From contig NZ_JAGGJU010000005.1 of the NCBI RefSeq assembly GCF_017873095.1, forward strand, positions 62,001 to 126,000: a stretch of DNA of 64,000 bases, given 5' to 3'. The translations under genes were made by a program, and so were the position numbers. The DNA comes from Heterorhizobium halophytocola. Lineage in GTDB: Bacteria; Pseudomonadota; Alphaproteobacteria; Rhizobiales; Rhizobiaceae. Positions within the stretch are counted from its first letter, which is position 1; each line of letters begins with the position of its first letter. This document shows positions 63,367-64,000 of the stretch, in pieces. Below the pieces are notes generated by a model. The model was not told the DNA's origin and searched no databases. It saw only the letters and a program-made list of their open reading frames with translations.

Positions 63367-63981
63367 ATGGAAAAACCGCGCGTCACAGCGATCCTCAGCG
63401 CCTGGGGCACCGGCTCGACGGCGGTCACCGGCTATCTTGACCACTGCGGCGCCTATAGCTGCCCGCCGCATCTGCATACCACCGACCCGCGCACGCCGAA
63501 CTGCTACGAGCCGAAGCAGTACCGCGCCGCACTGCTGGAGATGATCGACGAGAACACCCTGCAATTCATCGGCGACACCGACAAGTTCATCGACTTCTTC
63601 GCCGCCTGGCTGCCGGCGCAGTATGCGCAGGCCAAGGCGGAAGGCCGCGACGAGATCGTGCTGAAGCATCCGCTGCAGGCACTGCTGCTGCCCGTGCTCG
63701 ATGCGATCGCCGACTGCCACTATGTCGTTTTGACCCGCTCCCTCGACAAGATCGAGGAGACCAGGGTTCGCCGCCACTGGCCGGCCTCCTTCGGCGCCGC
63801 CGGCGCCCAGGTCATCTATCCGGTGATCCAGACCTACCTGACCAAGAACGACAAGCCCTTCATCCGCATGGCCTTTGAGGACTTCACCCGAGACCGGGCG
63901 CTGCGGCAGGAACTCGTCGCCCATGCGCGCCTCGCCCCGACGGCCGAGCAGCTCGAGGCCGCCGAAGCCTTCCTGCGCTGA
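63367..63981 (+). CDS. sulfotransferase-like P-loop protein
   Basis: 204 aa. N-terminal ILSAWGTGSTAVTGYLDHCG resembles the 5'-phosphosulfate loop of PAPS sulfotransferases, and YVVLTRSLDKIEETRVRRHW resembles the 3'-phosphate site, followed by FIRMAFEDFTRD. The fold call is reasonable; substrate unknown, and the protein is short for the family. Start at MEKPRVT; AAGGGTTCGAG upstream gives weak support. A GC-rich gap separates it from the rpsI terminator. Confidence 0.65.
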   Translation: MEKPRVTAILSAWGTGSTAVTGYLDHCGAYSCPPHLHTTDPRTPNCYEPKQYRAALLEMIDENTLQFIGDTDKFIDFFAAWLPAQYAQAKAEGRDEIVLKHPLQALLLPVLDAIADCHYVVLTRSLDKIEETRVRRHWPASFGAAGAQVIYPVIQTYLTKNDKPFIRMAFEDFTRDRALRQELVAHARLAPTAEQLEAAEAFLR

Positions 63982-64000
63982 GGCGCCAGCAAGCTTCATC

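Overview
The window looks like a chromosomal core segment of an alphaproteobacterium of the order Hyphomicrobiales, most likely family Rhizobiaceae. Evidence: PleD/DivK; a short prolyl-tRNA synthetase; the order lolD-lolC-proS-DUF1467-mce-rnj-birA-nuoN; an unbroken nuo operon running to nuoA next to tRNA-Asp and tRNA-Val; the hupB-lon-clpX-clpP block; promoters close to CTTGAC-N17-CTATAT; and LexA boxes of the alphaproteobacterial type GTTC-N7-GTTC. The genus cannot be fixed from sequence alone. I see no transposase, integrase, prophage or CRISPR array.

Layout. 1-6 kb: pleD and divK (minus strand), then a DUF3572 gene, a HAD-like gene, SOS-type dinB and an exported L,D-transpeptidase (plus strand). 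6-17.2 kb (minus): dnaE preceded by an unannotated 28-codon membrane peptide with its own LexA box, then lolD/lolC, proS, DUF1467, mce, rnj and birA; a plus-strand sRNA of probable alpha-r9 type sits between proS and DUF1467. 17.2-33.7 kb (minus): complete complex I operon nuoA to nuoN, with a lysine/alanine-rich helix-hairpin-helix protein and a DUF3291 protein inserted between nuoF and nuoG. 33.9-34.6 kb: two tRNA-Asp and one tRNA-Val. 34.6-44 kb: accessory genes (Tat-exported FAD oxidase, a possible SOS-controlled zinc-ribbon gene with a membrane-protein gene, aldo/keto reductase, DUF2161, a Pho-box-controlled phytase-like exported protein, and an FMN-riboswitch-controlled riboflavin transporter). 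44.1-49.6 kb: hupB, lon, clpX, clpP, the last three with heat-shock-like promoters. 50-61.5 kb: mostly regulator/enzyme pairs (degenerate GGDEF protein, P450, WYL regulator/GST, MarR/MFS, SDR/MarR, cupin, metY, a broken DUF6455 gene, two CoA-binding paralogues). 62.2-64 kb: rplM-rpsI and a sulfotransferase-like gene.

The most interesting thread is the SOS response. Three separate loci (dinB, the peptide upstream of dnaE, and the zinc-ribbon gene) carry GTTC-N7-GTTCC boxes placed over candidate promoters. The peptide upstream of dnaE has the size, topology and, as I remember it, the position of Caulobacter SidA, the SOS-induced division inhibitor, and would be missed by normal gene callers. 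Metabolite and phosphate control is also readable directly: an FMN riboswitch identifies the EamA transporter as RibN, and a near-perfect Pho box ties the phytase-like protein to phosphate starvation.
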